From contig JARHYY010000127.1 of assembly GCA_029258405.1 (NCBI GenBank), positions 1 to 28,365 of the forward strand: a DNA stretch of 28,365 nucleotides. Reading direction: 5' to 3'. The notes under the pieces are model-generated. The model saw nothing but the letters and a program-made list of their open reading frames with translations. It was not told the DNA's origin and searched no databases. Made by a program: the position numbers and the translations under genes. This document shows, piece after piece, positions 15,461 through 23,378 of this stretch; the stretch's first letter is position 1; every line of letters begins with the position of its first letter. The stretch is from Helicobacteraceae bacterium (GTDB lineage Bacteria > Campylobacterota > Campylobacteria > Campylobacterales > Helicobacteraceae).

Positions 15461-16548
15461 TGTGCTTCCTTTATACATTGAGATTGTGTATTGTTTGTTT
15501 CTTGTTGAGATTCTGTAAAGTGCTTTGCCTTTTCAAATACTTGTAAAATTGCTTGAAAGGTTACATAATGAGGGAGCTTATAGTGATTGCTAAAGCCCAT
15601 GGAATCTACCCCATCAATATGGTGTAATATCATTTCGCAACTTGAGGCAAAATGGGTGCTGTTTTCTCTATGTTTAATAGCATAGAGATTTAAATCTAAG
15701 ATGCCCATGCAAATTGCCTTTGTTTCATTATAGCCAAAGCAAAACCCAAAACCTGAATTAAGTTTTACAGAACCATCATATTGCTTTTCTACTTCGCCTA
15801 CGCATTCAACTGCTGTTGCCTCTATTTCACCTATTTTTACCTCTTTTTTTGTAAGCGGATGGGTGAATTTAATCTCAATACTGCCTAATCGCAAATCGCC
15901 AATAGTTGGGTGAATATCGCCATAACCTCGCATAGAGGTGTAAGCAAAGCCTAGCATACTGCCACTTTCACCTCTGCACATAGCTTGCATCATTGCACTA
16001 CGGCTATAAGGGGGGTTAGGGAATACGCGCGTAATATCATCGGTCTTATCATCTTTTTTTTGTGTTTTGATAAAGCCTAGATCGCGTAAGGCATCAAGGG
16101 CAGAGCGTATTTTCTTATCTTCATTGCTGTATGCCTTTAAATCAATTGCTCTATTGTTTTTTATGTCGTGCAAGAGCTTGATTTGATAGTCATTGCTAGG
16201 ACCTAGAATCTGCCCGCCTTCTATATCTTTAAAAGCAGAGGAGATTCTCCTTGCAAGCCTCATATCATTGGTATCTACGCATTTTGCTTGCCCAATTCTT
16301 TGGCATGAGCTACGGTGAGCACGCAAGAAGAAAGCTGCATTGAAAGTATCACCGCTTGATTTTAATAACGCTTTAGCTGCTAGCTTTGGGCTATAAAGAC
16401 TGCCCTCGCCCATGATCCTATCTATCCCTAAGCGCATGGAATCTAAAATGATTTGTGAATCTACTTCTTTTTTTATAAATTCTTTTTCAAATAAATCTAG
16501 TGAATGTTTTATGGCGTCTTCACCGCCTTTTATTGCTACAAAGCCCAT
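15457..16548 (-). CDS. phnI: C-P lyase core subunit PhnI
   Basis: A 363-residue subunit. PhnI is the nucleosidase of the system and, with PhnG, PhnH and PhnL, exchanges adenine of MgATP for phosphonate at ribose C1. 'MGFVAIKGGEDAIKHSLDLF', 'MGEGSLYSPKLAAKAL', 'ARRISSAFKDIEGGQILGPSNDYQ' and 'RGESGSMLGFAYTSMRGYGDIHPT' follow the PhnI consensus. Its start overlaps the phnH stop (TAATG) and its stop overlaps phnJ (ATGA), indicating coupled translation of the core subunits. It is full-length. Confidence 0.95.
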   Translation of the reverse strand: MGFVAIKGGEDAIKHSLDLFEKEFIKKEVDSQIILDSMRLGIDRIMGEGSLYSPKLAAKALLKSSGDTFNAAFFLRAHRSSCQRIGQAKCVDTNDMRLARRISSAFKDIEGGQILGPSNDYQIKLLHDIKNNRAIDLKAYSNEDKKIRSALDALRDLGFIKTQKKDDKTDDITRVFPNPPYSRSAMMQAMCRGESGSMLGFAYTSMRGYGDIHPTIGDLRLGSIEIKFTHPLTKKEVKIGEIEATAVECVGEVEKQYDGSVKLNSGFGFCFGYNETKAICMGILDLNLYAIKHRENSTHFASSCEMILHHIDGVDSMGFSNHYKLPHYVTFQAILQVFEKAKHFTESQQETNNTQSQCIKEAQ

Positions 16549-17090
16549 TATATTGCCTCCAGATGTGTTGTGCGGCTCAGGGCTTTCACCTCGCCGTTTT
16601 GTATGTTGAGAAAATAAATTTCATGCCCCATAGGAAAATGCTCATTTGCTCTTAAGAAGCTCTCCATGGCTTCTTTGCTCAATGGGTAATGCTGGGTGGT
16701 GTATGTTTCTATTCCTGCACCACTAAGTTTATAGGGCATTTGCTCAATGTTGCTATCAAAACAATGGATAATGGTTGCACTAAATTCTGGGTCTTTGAAG
16801 CTACCCTTTTTTACAGATTCTATTAACTGATTATCTACATTATTGGTGAAGATATAATCTGCATTATTAATATTTTCTTGTTTGGCATTGCAAAGTGCAT
16901 GTATTGCCCAAAAATCTTCTTTTGTGAGGTTAATAAAGCTGACTTCTGCATATAATAATACACTAGCAATAGCAAGGGCATAGGAATCAAAGGCTTTTTG
17001 TGCCTTATGCACACTTCCGGGGCGACTTAGGGCATTGCAAAGCGTACGAAAATTATAGCGATTGAGTTGTTCTAAATCTTGTTTTTTCAA
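16548..17090 (-). CDS. phnH: C-P lyase core subunit PhnH
   Basis: A 180-residue subunit of the PhnGHIJ core, essential for the first step but without a defined active site. 'YNFRTLCNALSRPGSVHKAQ' at the N-terminus and 'KLSGAGIETYTTQHYPL', 'FPMGHEIYF' in the C-terminal half are the PhnH pattern. The start is TTG (complement of 17088-17090): AAAGGA lies six bases upstream and no ATG occurs near the N-terminus. It lies 10 nt after phnG. The length is near the family norm. Confidence 0.92.
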   Translation of the reverse strand: MKKQDLEQLNRYNFRTLCNALSRPGSVHKAQKAFDSYALAIASVLLYAEVSFINLTKEDFWAIHALCNAKQENINNADYIFTNNVDNQLIESVKKGSFKDPEFSATIIHCFDSNIEQMPYKLSGAGIETYTTQHYPLSKEAMESFLRANEHFPMGHEIYFLNIQNGEVKALSRTTHLEAI

Positions 17091-17100
17091 TAATCATCCT

Positions 17101-17535
17101 TTACATGAGCTCAAAATTCACACGAGTAGAATCTATGGCTTGGTTTTTTAAGGCTTGGGCTTTGTCTTTTTGTGCTTTGGTTTGTGTGGCAAGTGTGCAT
17201 ATGTTTGATGTTATATCATCATCTTTCTCAAGCCCATAATATGCATCTATTATGGCGATGCATAGAGATATTTCAGGATTATCATCAAGCACCATAGCCC
17301 AACCTTGAGCCTTTGTACTGCCTTTTTGCAAGCATATTAGGCTTGTGGTTACAAGCACTTCTCCTGCATAGAATGCTCCCCCACTAATGGGATCCTTAAT
17401 AGGAAGCATGAGGGTTTGTTGTGTTGGACTTTGCAAAATATCTACTATATACTTTTCTTGTATGGCATGTACTATGTCTTTTAATATGCTTAGCTCTGCA
17501 TATTGTAAAATAAAATTTAACTCTTCTCTTTGCAT
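17101..17535 (-). CDS. phnG: C-P lyase core subunit PhnG
   Basis: A 144-residue protein that opens the PhnGHIJ core. 'MLPIKDPISGGAFYAGEVLVTTSLI', 'GWAMVLDDNPEISLCIAIIDAYY' and the C-terminal 'ALKNQAIDSTRVNFELM' match PhnG. It is needed with PhnH, PhnI and PhnL for phosphonate loading on ribose. AAGGA lies five bases before the ATG and phnE ends 8 nt upstream, so transport and catalysis genes are one transcript. Confidence 0.9.
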   Translation of the reverse strand: MQREELNFILQYAELSILKDIVHAIQEKYIVDILQSPTQQTLMLPIKDPISGGAFYAGEVLVTTSLICLQKGSTKAQGWAMVLDDNPEISLCIAIIDAYYGLEKDDDITSNICTLATQTKAQKDKAQALKNQAIDSTRVNFELM

Positions 17536-17543
17536 ACTATTCC

Positions 17544-18434
17544 TTATATATATTTTTTACGAATAAAGGCACTTGCCTTATCGACTAAAAAAACTATTGC
17601 TACAATAATAATTAAAATTGTGCAAACACTTCCATTTTCAAAACCGCGGATTTTGTCAAATAAGTAAAATCCAATGCCTCCGGCTCCAACAAAACCAAGA
17701 ATAGACGCTGAACGCACATCACTTTCAAAACGATAAAGAATCATTGAGATATAATGGGGCATGGTTTGGGGCAATATAGCATATATGAGTACCTTAATAA
17801 AGCCTACGCCCATACTTTCAAGAGCTTTGATAGGTCCTGTGTCGATATTTTCATTACCCTCGCTTAAGAGCTTTGCTAATACGCCAGCAGTATGAATGGC
17901 AAGGGCTAGAATGCCCGCCATAGGTCCAAGCCCAACAGCAGAAACAAAGATTAATGCCCATACAATTTCATTGATTGAGCGGCATACATTTGCAATAAAT
18001 GTAGAAATAAAATATATAATTTTTTTGATAATAAAAAATAATATATTTTGTTGAGGAAACATAATATCTAATATATTGCGTGAGCAAAACCACGAAAGCG
18101 GCACAGCGAGAACTACTGAAATGAGCAGGGCAATTACTGCCATTTGCAAAGTTTCTATCATGGCAAAGAGATAGGTTTTTATTTCATGTGTTTCGAGGCT
18201 GGGACTAAAATAAGAACTATTAGCGACATTAGGATCGCCTGAAAGATAACTAAGCATATTTGCCCATCCATTAATAAGAGCAGAAAAGCTCATTTGCGTA
18301 TCTACCCAACTTTGCACGATAATATAAAGCACCACCAAACTTAGAAGTATATTTGTTGGCTTAAAGGGGCTTGAGCTTTTTTTGAGCTCTTTAATGCTAA
18401 AGTGGCTCTGTGTCTTTTTATTATGCAAATACAT
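17544..18434 (-). CDS. phnE: Phosphonate ABC transporter permease PhnE
   Basis: A 296-residue inner-membrane permease. Hydrophobic segments are at about 28-43, 91-112, 131-150, 158-190 (two close helices) and 272-287. The EAA-like ATPase-contact loop 'ALESMGVGFIKVLIYAILP' is at 204-222, followed by 'RFESDVRSASILGFVGAGGIGF', highly typical of PhnE. It channels phosphonate, and perhaps phosphate or phosphite, delivered by PhnD. The start overlaps the phnD stop (TAATG), with AAGGG as ribosome binding site. Confidence 0.94.
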   Translation of the reverse strand: MYLHNKKTQSHFSIKELKKSSSPFKPTNILLSLVVLYIIVQSWVDTQMSFSALINGWANMLSYLSGDPNVANSSYFSPSLETHEIKTYLFAMIETLQMAVIALLISVVLAVPLSWFCSRNILDIMFPQQNILFFIIKKIIYFISTFIANVCRSINEIVWALIFVSAVGLGPMAGILALAIHTAGVLAKLLSEGNENIDTGPIKALESMGVGFIKVLIYAILPQTMPHYISMILYRFESDVRSASILGFVGAGGIGFYLFDKIRGFENGSVCTILIIIVAIVFLVDKASAFIRKKYI

Positions 18435-19330
18435 TATTTACCCTTTTCTTCTATGAGTTTTCTAATAGAGTTATAATCAGAATCTTTTGCACTTACAAAA
18501 CCAGTTAATTTTGACATTTGTAAAATTTTTTTATTGTCATTGAGCTTGAGGAGTGATTGTCTGATTTTTTCTTTTAAGTCTTGTGGTAATTCGCTTCTTA
18601 CAGCAATAGGTCCGCTTATAATGAGATCAGATTTCCATATTATGTTAAAATCTTCTTCTTTCCAACCCTTGCCTAACCCTTTTTTGAAATCTAAATCATT
18701 TGTGGCAGCAGCGTCTAACCTCCCAGCTTTTACGCTTAGGATAGAGGCTTCATGTCCGCCTGAATAAATTACTTGAGAAAAATATTTTTGTGCATCAATA
18801 CCTTGTTGCTTGAAATATGTATTTGGTAGCAATGTTCCAGAAGTGGAGTTTGGGTCAGTAAATGCCCAAGTTTTGCCCTTAAGGCTCTCTAATGTTGTAA
18901 GGTTTTTATCTTTTTTTGTGATAATAATACCATGATACCCTGCAACACCATCTTCATTGAGCTCTGCAACAATGGCTTCTGCCTTTGCTCTTGTGGCTGC
19001 TTGAACATAGGATTCTGGTCCAAAATATGCAATATCTACATGTTTGTATTGCATTCCTGCTATTACTCCTGCATAATCGCCTACAAATTTGAGATTAATC
19101 TTTATGCCTAAATCTTCTTGTAAGTATTCTGCTACAGGTTTCCACATGGTTTCCATTGAGCTTGATCCTGCTACTGGAATAACAGCAAAGTTAAGCTCTT
19201 TTATATCATTTGCATGCACCATACTCAAACAAAGGGTGCTAGCAATGATAGTGTTTAAAGGCTTGAATGCCTTTAGAGTAAAGCTTTTTATAAAGCTCTT
19301 GCACTTTTTTGCGTACATGGTTATTTTCAT
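18434..19330 (-). CDS. phnD: Phosphonate-binding periplasmic protein PhnD
   Basis: A 298-residue substrate-binding protein. A long signal peptide (about 40 residues, basic then hydrophobic, ending 'SMVHA') precedes the mature start 'NDIKELNFAVIPVAGSSSMETMWKPVAEYL'. 'VDIAYFGPESYVQA' and 'SGTLLPNTYFKQQG' are PhnD-family ligand-loop motifs (Tyr, Ser, Thr contacts to the phosphonate oxygens). The frame is open to an ATG at 19360, but the ATG at 19330 has AAGGA five bases upstream, so it is the start chosen. The ligand may be 2-aminoethylphosphonate as in E. coli, but specificity is not readable here. Confidence 0.93.
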   Translation of the reverse strand: MKITMYAKKCKSFIKSFTLKAFKPLNTIIASTLCLSMVHANDIKELNFAVIPVAGSSSMETMWKPVAEYLQEDLGIKINLKFVGDYAGVIAGMQYKHVDIAYFGPESYVQAATRAKAEAIVAELNEDGVAGYHGIIITKKDKNLTTLESLKGKTWAFTDPNSTSGTLLPNTYFKQQGIDAQKYFSQVIYSGGHEASILSVKAGRLDAAATNDLDFKKGLGKGWKEEDFNIIWKSDLIISGPIAVRSELPQDLKEKIRQSLLKLNDNKKILQMSKLTGFVSAKDSDYNSIRKLIEEKGK

Positions 19331-19354
19331 AGTATTCCTTATGAGTTTTATTTT

Positions 19355-19372
19355 AGGCATAACTTGATGCCT
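19355..19372 (-). promoter_or_regulatory. Hairpin in the phnC-phnD gap
   Basis: An inverted repeat AGGCAT-6 nt-ATGCCT lies in the only large gap of the operon (19331-19450). No T-run follows on the minus strand, so it does not look like a terminator. It could be an mRNA processing or stabilising hairpin that lets phnD be expressed more than phnC, as is common for binding proteins. Around it CATAAG recurs three times, the last copy leading into the phnD ribosome binding site. Confidence 0.3.
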
Positions 19373-19450
19373 CTTATGGATTTTAATGCCTTATTCTATG
19401 GGCTGTTTTTGTATCCTCTTATGTAGATAGTTCTTATTGGAATATTTTTT

Positions 19451-20212
19451 CTAATCATCTTCCTCCTCTTTTTTGTGGTTAGTATTATGGTAGATTTTTT
19501 CGATAGCTCTTTCATCTAAATTTTTGCCTTTGCCATCAAAAACAAGCTTGCCTTCATTCACACCAATAATGCGAGAGCAATAGTTTTTTGCATATTCTAA
19601 ATGGTGCAAATTTGTAATTACGGTTACATGATAGGTTTCATTAACTTTTTTTAAAATTTCCATAACCTTAAGAGCACTTTTAACATCTAGAGCAGATATT
19701 GGCTCATCAGCTAGAATCATCTTAGGGTTGCCCATTAATGCTCTGGCGATAGCCACTCTTTGGCGCTGCCCCCCGCTTAATTCATCGCATCGTTTTAGAG
19801 AATACTTTTCAATATCTACAATGCCCATAAACTCTCTTGCTCTTTTAATTTCTTTTTCTTTGTAATAGCGGATAAATGCTCTAGGCATGGGCAAATCTTT
19901 GAGCATACCACTTATGACATTATCAAGCACAGTGAGTCTATCTACAAGGCAGTAGCCTTGGAATATAATGCCAATTTCTTGCCTAATTTGCTGTAAGCTC
20001 TTTTTTTTGAGCTTTTTCATATCATGTTTTAAGACATGAAAACTGCCATCAAAAACCTTAACCCCTCCAGCAATGCTCATTAAAAGTGTGCTTTTTCCCG
20101 CACCGCTAGGACCAACAATGCCTATGAATTCACCTTTTTTTACCTTGAGATTAAAATTTTTAAGTATTTTTTCTCTGCGATAGCCAAGGGTTAAGTTTGT
20201 CATTTCAATCAT
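19451..20212 (-). CDS. phnC: Phosphonate ABC transporter ATPase PhnC
   Basis: A 253-residue ABC ATPase that drives PhnDE uptake. Walker A GPSGAGKS (34-41), 'GIIFQGYCLVDRLTVLDNVISGML' (PhnC-type Q-loop and following helix), signature 'ELSGGQRQRVAIARAL', Walker B 'MILADEPISALD' and the H-loop 'ITNLHHLEYAKNYCSRIIGVNEGKLVFDG' match PhnC. The last residues are very acidic and basic (KKEEEDD). It begins the operon: AAAGG lies six bases before the ATG, and about 300 nt of non-coding leader lies upstream. Confidence 0.94.
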   Translation of the reverse strand: MIEMTNLTLGYRREKILKNFNLKVKKGEFIGIVGPSGAGKSTLLMSIAGGVKVFDGSFHVLKHDMKKLKKKSLQQIRQEIGIIFQGYCLVDRLTVLDNVISGMLKDLPMPRAFIRYYKEKEIKRAREFMGIVDIEKYSLKRCDELSGGQRQRVAIARALMGNPKMILADEPISALDVKSALKVMEILKKVNETYHVTVITNLHHLEYAKNYCSRIIGVNEGKLVFDGKGKNLDERAIEKIYHNTNHKKEEEDD

Positions 20213-20245
20213 AAAAAACCTTTAATGGTATTAATGCTGATATAA

Positions 20246-20270
20246 ATCTTATAGAAATTATAATTAAGAT
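20246..20270 (-). promoter_or_regulatory. Candidate phn operon promoter with dyad
   Basis: TATAAT on the minus strand (20262-20257) is a good -10 box, which would place transcription start near 20250, about 38 nt before phnC. It is framed by an exact inverted repeat ATCTTA (20246-20251) and TAAGAT (20265-20270), a layout expected of a repressor operator. No -35 consensus is evident, as usual in this phylum. The surroundings are very AT-rich, so chance symmetry cannot be excluded. Confidence 0.35.
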
Positions 20271-20463
20271 AATATCATAAAATAAAACAGAATTCAATAG
20301 TTTTGAAAAAAATTAATTAAAGTTGTATTAAATATTAATATGAATGTTTGAGAGTTTTGAAGTGAATGTGCAAAAAATATTTAAAATTGAATATAGACTC
20401 TGTTTTTTTGTCTTAATTTTTTAATGTTTGCAGTAAATATGACTTGATAATAAAATATAGAAT
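20271..20463. other. AT-rich leader region upstream of phnC
   Basis: Non-coding, very AT-rich sequence between the terminator of the ileS unit and the phn promoter candidate. It holds two copies of TGAATGT (20341-20347 and 20363-20369) spaced exactly 22 bp, i.e. two helical turns, with TTGA half-copies between. This could be a binding site for a response regulator such as a Pho-type protein, but no known consensus is matched. Nothing else is seen. Confidence 0.35.
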
Positions 20464-20503
20464 TTTTTAAAAATAGGGCATTACAATTACGCTATTGTAT
20501 TGC
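20464..20503 (-). terminator. Rho-independent terminator after ileS and the small ORF
   Basis: On the minus strand GCAATACAAT (20503-20494), loop AGCGTA, then ATTGTAATGC (20487-20478): a ten-pair stem with one mismatch, followed by CC and TATTTTT. It begins 14 nt after the stop of the 38-codon ORF and separates the ileS unit from the phn operon. Confidence 0.65.
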
Positions 20504-20516
20504 TACGGGTAAGTAT

Positions 20517-20633
20517 TTATTTTTTTGGAGCATTAATTTTAAGGATAAAATATAAGATACCCATTACTACACATATAGTAATGGCAGTAATAAATATCTC
20601 CCTAAAAGTTACAGGGGCATAGAGGTTAAACAT
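20517..20633 (-). CDS. 38-residue single-pass membrane protein downstream of ileS
   Basis: A short frame of 38 codons that starts inside the last codons of ileS and overlaps its stop (8 nt). AAGGA, contributed by the ileS codons, lies four bases upstream of the ATG. The product starts 'MFNLYAPVTFREIF', has one hydrophobic span at about residues 13-31 ('IFITAITICVVMGILYFIL'), and ends with the basic, Pro-containing 'KINAPKK', so it looks like a single-pass inner-membrane peptide. A terminator hairpin starts 14 nt after its stop, placing it as the last cistron of the ileS transcript. I do not recognise the family. Start site, coupling, hydrophobicity and terminator placement together support a real gene, but homologs would have to confirm it. 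Confidence 0.6.
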   Translation of the reverse strand: MFNLYAPVTFREIFITAITICVVMGILYFILKINAPKK

Positions 20634-23370
20634 TTTGTCCTTCTAGTACATCTGCACAGCGTTTGCATAGCTTACCTTGAGCTGGAGCGAGATACTGCCA
20701 GCAACGCTCACATTTATATTGATGGGCTTGAACAATTTCAAATGTTGTGCCCTTATAGATGAAATGAGATAAAACGCCCTTATGCTGTATATCCCCTGCT
20801 TCACTTACCATAAGCCATAGGGGTATTAAATGGGTTAGCTCATTTGTCTTGGTGTATATACTTGTTTCTAGTGTGGATTTTATTTGCCCTTGTTTTTTGA
20901 GTATGTCTATATGTTCTAAAAACAAGGAGCGAATCTCAAGCAAGTCTTTAAAGTCATATTGCAAGGGTACTTTAAAGGGAATGGGGGTATAGAGCAGTGC
21001 AAAAACATTATTATTAATGCTCTTAAGATAGCCTTGTACATGCTCTAATGCCTCATCTATAGTATAAGTCAGTATAGGAGCTAAAAGCTCAAAGAGCTTT
21101 TGAGCAATAAGAGCCATTGTACTTTGGATAGCTTGTCGCCTTTGGCTGCTCTGTGCATCACAATAGAGAATGTCTTTAGTTATGTCCATGTAAATACCGC
21201 TTAATTCATTGATAATGAAATGATTAAGCAACTGCATAGCTTTGGATAGTTCGTAATCACATAAAGCCTTGTGGGCTTGGTCAAAAATATTTTGAGAATG
21301 ATTGAGTATCCAGCAATCTATGGGGCTGAGTTTTTGCATATTGAGTGCTAATAAATCGTTGGTATTGGCTAAAAGAAACCGCAAGGTATTGCGGATTTTT
21401 TTATAGGCTTCGCTTGTTTGTTTGAGAATTTCAAGGGAAATATTTTGATCATTTTGGTAATCACTCATTGCTACCCATAAACGCAATATTTCGCTACCAA
21501 ATTCTTTTGTTATTTGGCTTGGTAGTATAACATTGCCTTTGCTCTTGCTCATTTTTTCCCCATTTTTATCCATGGTGAATCCATGCGTTAAAAGAGCTTT
21601 ATAAGGAGCTTTTTGGTTGAGTGCGGTGCTGATGAGCAATGAGCTATGAAACCAACCGCGATGCTGATCGCTCCCTTCTAAATAGAGCGATGCTGGATAT
21701 GCTCCTGCATCATAATGCTTGTTTTGCAAAACAGCTGCCCATGTGCTCCCACTATCAAACCACACATCAAGAATATGCTGTATTTTTTCTACTTTTTGTG
21801 CTCTATGTTTATAGTTTTGGGGAAGAAAGGTTGCTACATCTTCGCTCCACCATGCATTACAACCCTGTTCTTGAAAAATATGAGCAATATGCTCTAAAAC
21901 TTCTGCTTCTAATAAAGGTTCTTTTGTGGTTTTATCGCGTAAAAATGCTAGAGGCACGCCCCAATCTCTTTGTCTGGAGATGCACCAATCTGGGCGATTT
22001 TCTATCATTGAGCCTATTCGTTTTATGCCATGTGATGGGTAAAATTGTACTTTTTTCAATTCCTCTAAAGCAATTTGTCTTAAAGTTTTATTTTCTATAA
22101 AAGGTTTATCCATCATGATAAACCATTGTTTTGTAGCCCGAAAAATAACAGGCTTGTTTGAACGCCAGCAGTGAGGATATGAATGTGTTATTACAGTATG
22201 CTTCAGCAAAGAACTACCTAACAGCTCTAAAATGAGTGGTTGTGCTTTAAAAATGTGCATACCTATAAATGATGAAGGAAGTAGGGCATGGGTTTTTATA
22301 GTATTATCAAAACAACCATAATCATCAACAGGCATGAGTACCCCTAAGTTGTATTGTAGGCTTATATTATAATCATCTTCTCCATGTCCTGGTGCAGTAT
22401 GCACACAGCCACTTCCTTCTTCAAGTAATACATGTGGAGCAAGTATAATTCTTGATTCTCTTTGATTGAGCGGATTTATAGCTAAGGCATTCTCAAGGAC
22501 AGAAGAATTGAAAGTTTTTTGTATTGTTCCATGTATAATGCCCTCTTGCTTGCATTTTTCATAAAGCACTTTAGCAACTATTTTGCCATCGCTACTAAGA
22601 ATATAGGGGGCATTTGGTGCTAATGCCACAGCAAGGTTCGCAGGGAGTGTCCATGGTGTGGTTGTCCATATTACTAAAGAGGCTTGTTGAGCATCTAAAA
22701 TATGCAAAGCTTGTTGCGATAGAGGAAAAGCAACAAAAATTGAATCGCTTTGTTTGTCTTTGTATTCTACTTCTGCTTCTGCAAGAGCTGTTTGACAAGC
22801 CCAGCTCCAATATACAGGCTTTTCTCGTTCACATAATAGCCCTTTAAGTGCGAGCTGACAAAGGCATCGATAAATATCTGCTTCAAATTTAAAATCCATT
22901 GTTTCATAGGCATTTTTAAAGTCGCCTATGACTCCTAGCTCTAAAAACCCCTTTTTTTGTTGTTGTATAAAATGTGTGGCATGTTCTGCACAGAGCTTTC
23001 GTATATCATTTTTGTGCATAGAATCTTTTTTTTCTTTGCTTAGTTTTTTTTCTATTTGTTGCTCTATGGGTAAACCGTGGCAATCCCAACCCGGAAGATA
23101 GCGAATGCTCTCGCCTTTAAAATAATGAATTTTAGTAATAATATCTTTAAGGATTTTATTTAGTGCATGCCCTATATGCAAATCTCCATTAGCATAAGGA
23201 GGACCATCATGCAAATTAAATGCTTTTTGTGCATCTTTACGGTTGTTTTTCATGGTTTCATACACATTGTGTTGCTGCCATTTAGCATAGCGAGCTGATT
23301 CATTTTGGGGGAGATTGCCCCGCATAGGAAAGGTAGTTTGAGGAAGTATAAGCGTTTGTTTATAGTCCAT
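20626..23370 (-). CDS. ileS: Isoleucyl-tRNA synthetase
   Basis: A 914-residue class I aminoacyl-tRNA synthetase. 'DGPPYANGDLHIGHALNK' carries the HIGH motif (65-68), 'DKNGEKMSKSKGN' the KMSKS loop (near residue 605), and 'LPGWDCHGLPIE' and 'WTTTPWTLPANLA' mark the catalytic and editing (CP1) domains. The bacterial C-terminal zinc finger is complete: C887, C890, C902, C905. Length is typical of the bacterial type, which is usually mupirocin-sensitive. AAGGA precedes the ATG by five bases, 8 nt after the upstream gene's stop. It is intact. Confidence 0.98.
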   Translation of the reverse strand: MDYKQTLILPQTTFPMRGNLPQNESARYAKWQQHNVYETMKNNRKDAQKAFNLHDGPPYANGDLHIGHALNKILKDIITKIHYFKGESIRYLPGWDCHGLPIEQQIEKKLSKEKKDSMHKNDIRKLCAEHATHFIQQQKKGFLELGVIGDFKNAYETMDFKFEADIYRCLCQLALKGLLCEREKPVYWSWACQTALAEAEVEYKDKQSDSIFVAFPLSQQALHILDAQQASLVIWTTTPWTLPANLAVALAPNAPYILSSDGKIVAKVLYEKCKQEGIIHGTIQKTFNSSVLENALAINPLNQRESRIILAPHVLLEEGSGCVHTAPGHGEDDYNISLQYNLGVLMPVDDYGCFDNTIKTHALLPSSFIGMHIFKAQPLILELLGSSLLKHTVITHSYPHCWRSNKPVIFRATKQWFIMMDKPFIENKTLRQIALEELKKVQFYPSHGIKRIGSMIENRPDWCISRQRDWGVPLAFLRDKTTKEPLLEAEVLEHIAHIFQEQGCNAWWSEDVATFLPQNYKHRAQKVEKIQHILDVWFDSGSTWAAVLQNKHYDAGAYPASLYLEGSDQHRGWFHSSLLISTALNQKAPYKALLTHGFTMDKNGEKMSKSKGNVILPSQITKEFGSEILRLWVAMSDYQNDQNISLEILKQTSEAYKKIRNTLRFLLANTNDLLALNMQKLSPIDCWILNHSQNIFDQAHKALCDYELSKAMQLLNHFIINELSGIYMDITKDILYCDAQSSQRRQAIQSTMALIAQKLFELLAPILTYTIDEALEHVQGYLKSINNNVFALLYTPIPFKVPLQYDFKDLLEIRSLFLEHIDILKKQGQIKSTLETSIYTKTNELTHLIPLWLMVSEAGDIQHKGVLSHFIYKGTTFEIVQAHQYKCERCWQYLAPAQGKLCKRCADVLEGQNV

Positions 23371-23378
23371 AATAATCC

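Noticed and set aside
21639..22100. 153-codon frame on the plus strand inside ileS
   Set aside because: It lies fully antisense to conserved ileS sequence, with no family motif or ribosome binding site; it is a shadow frame.
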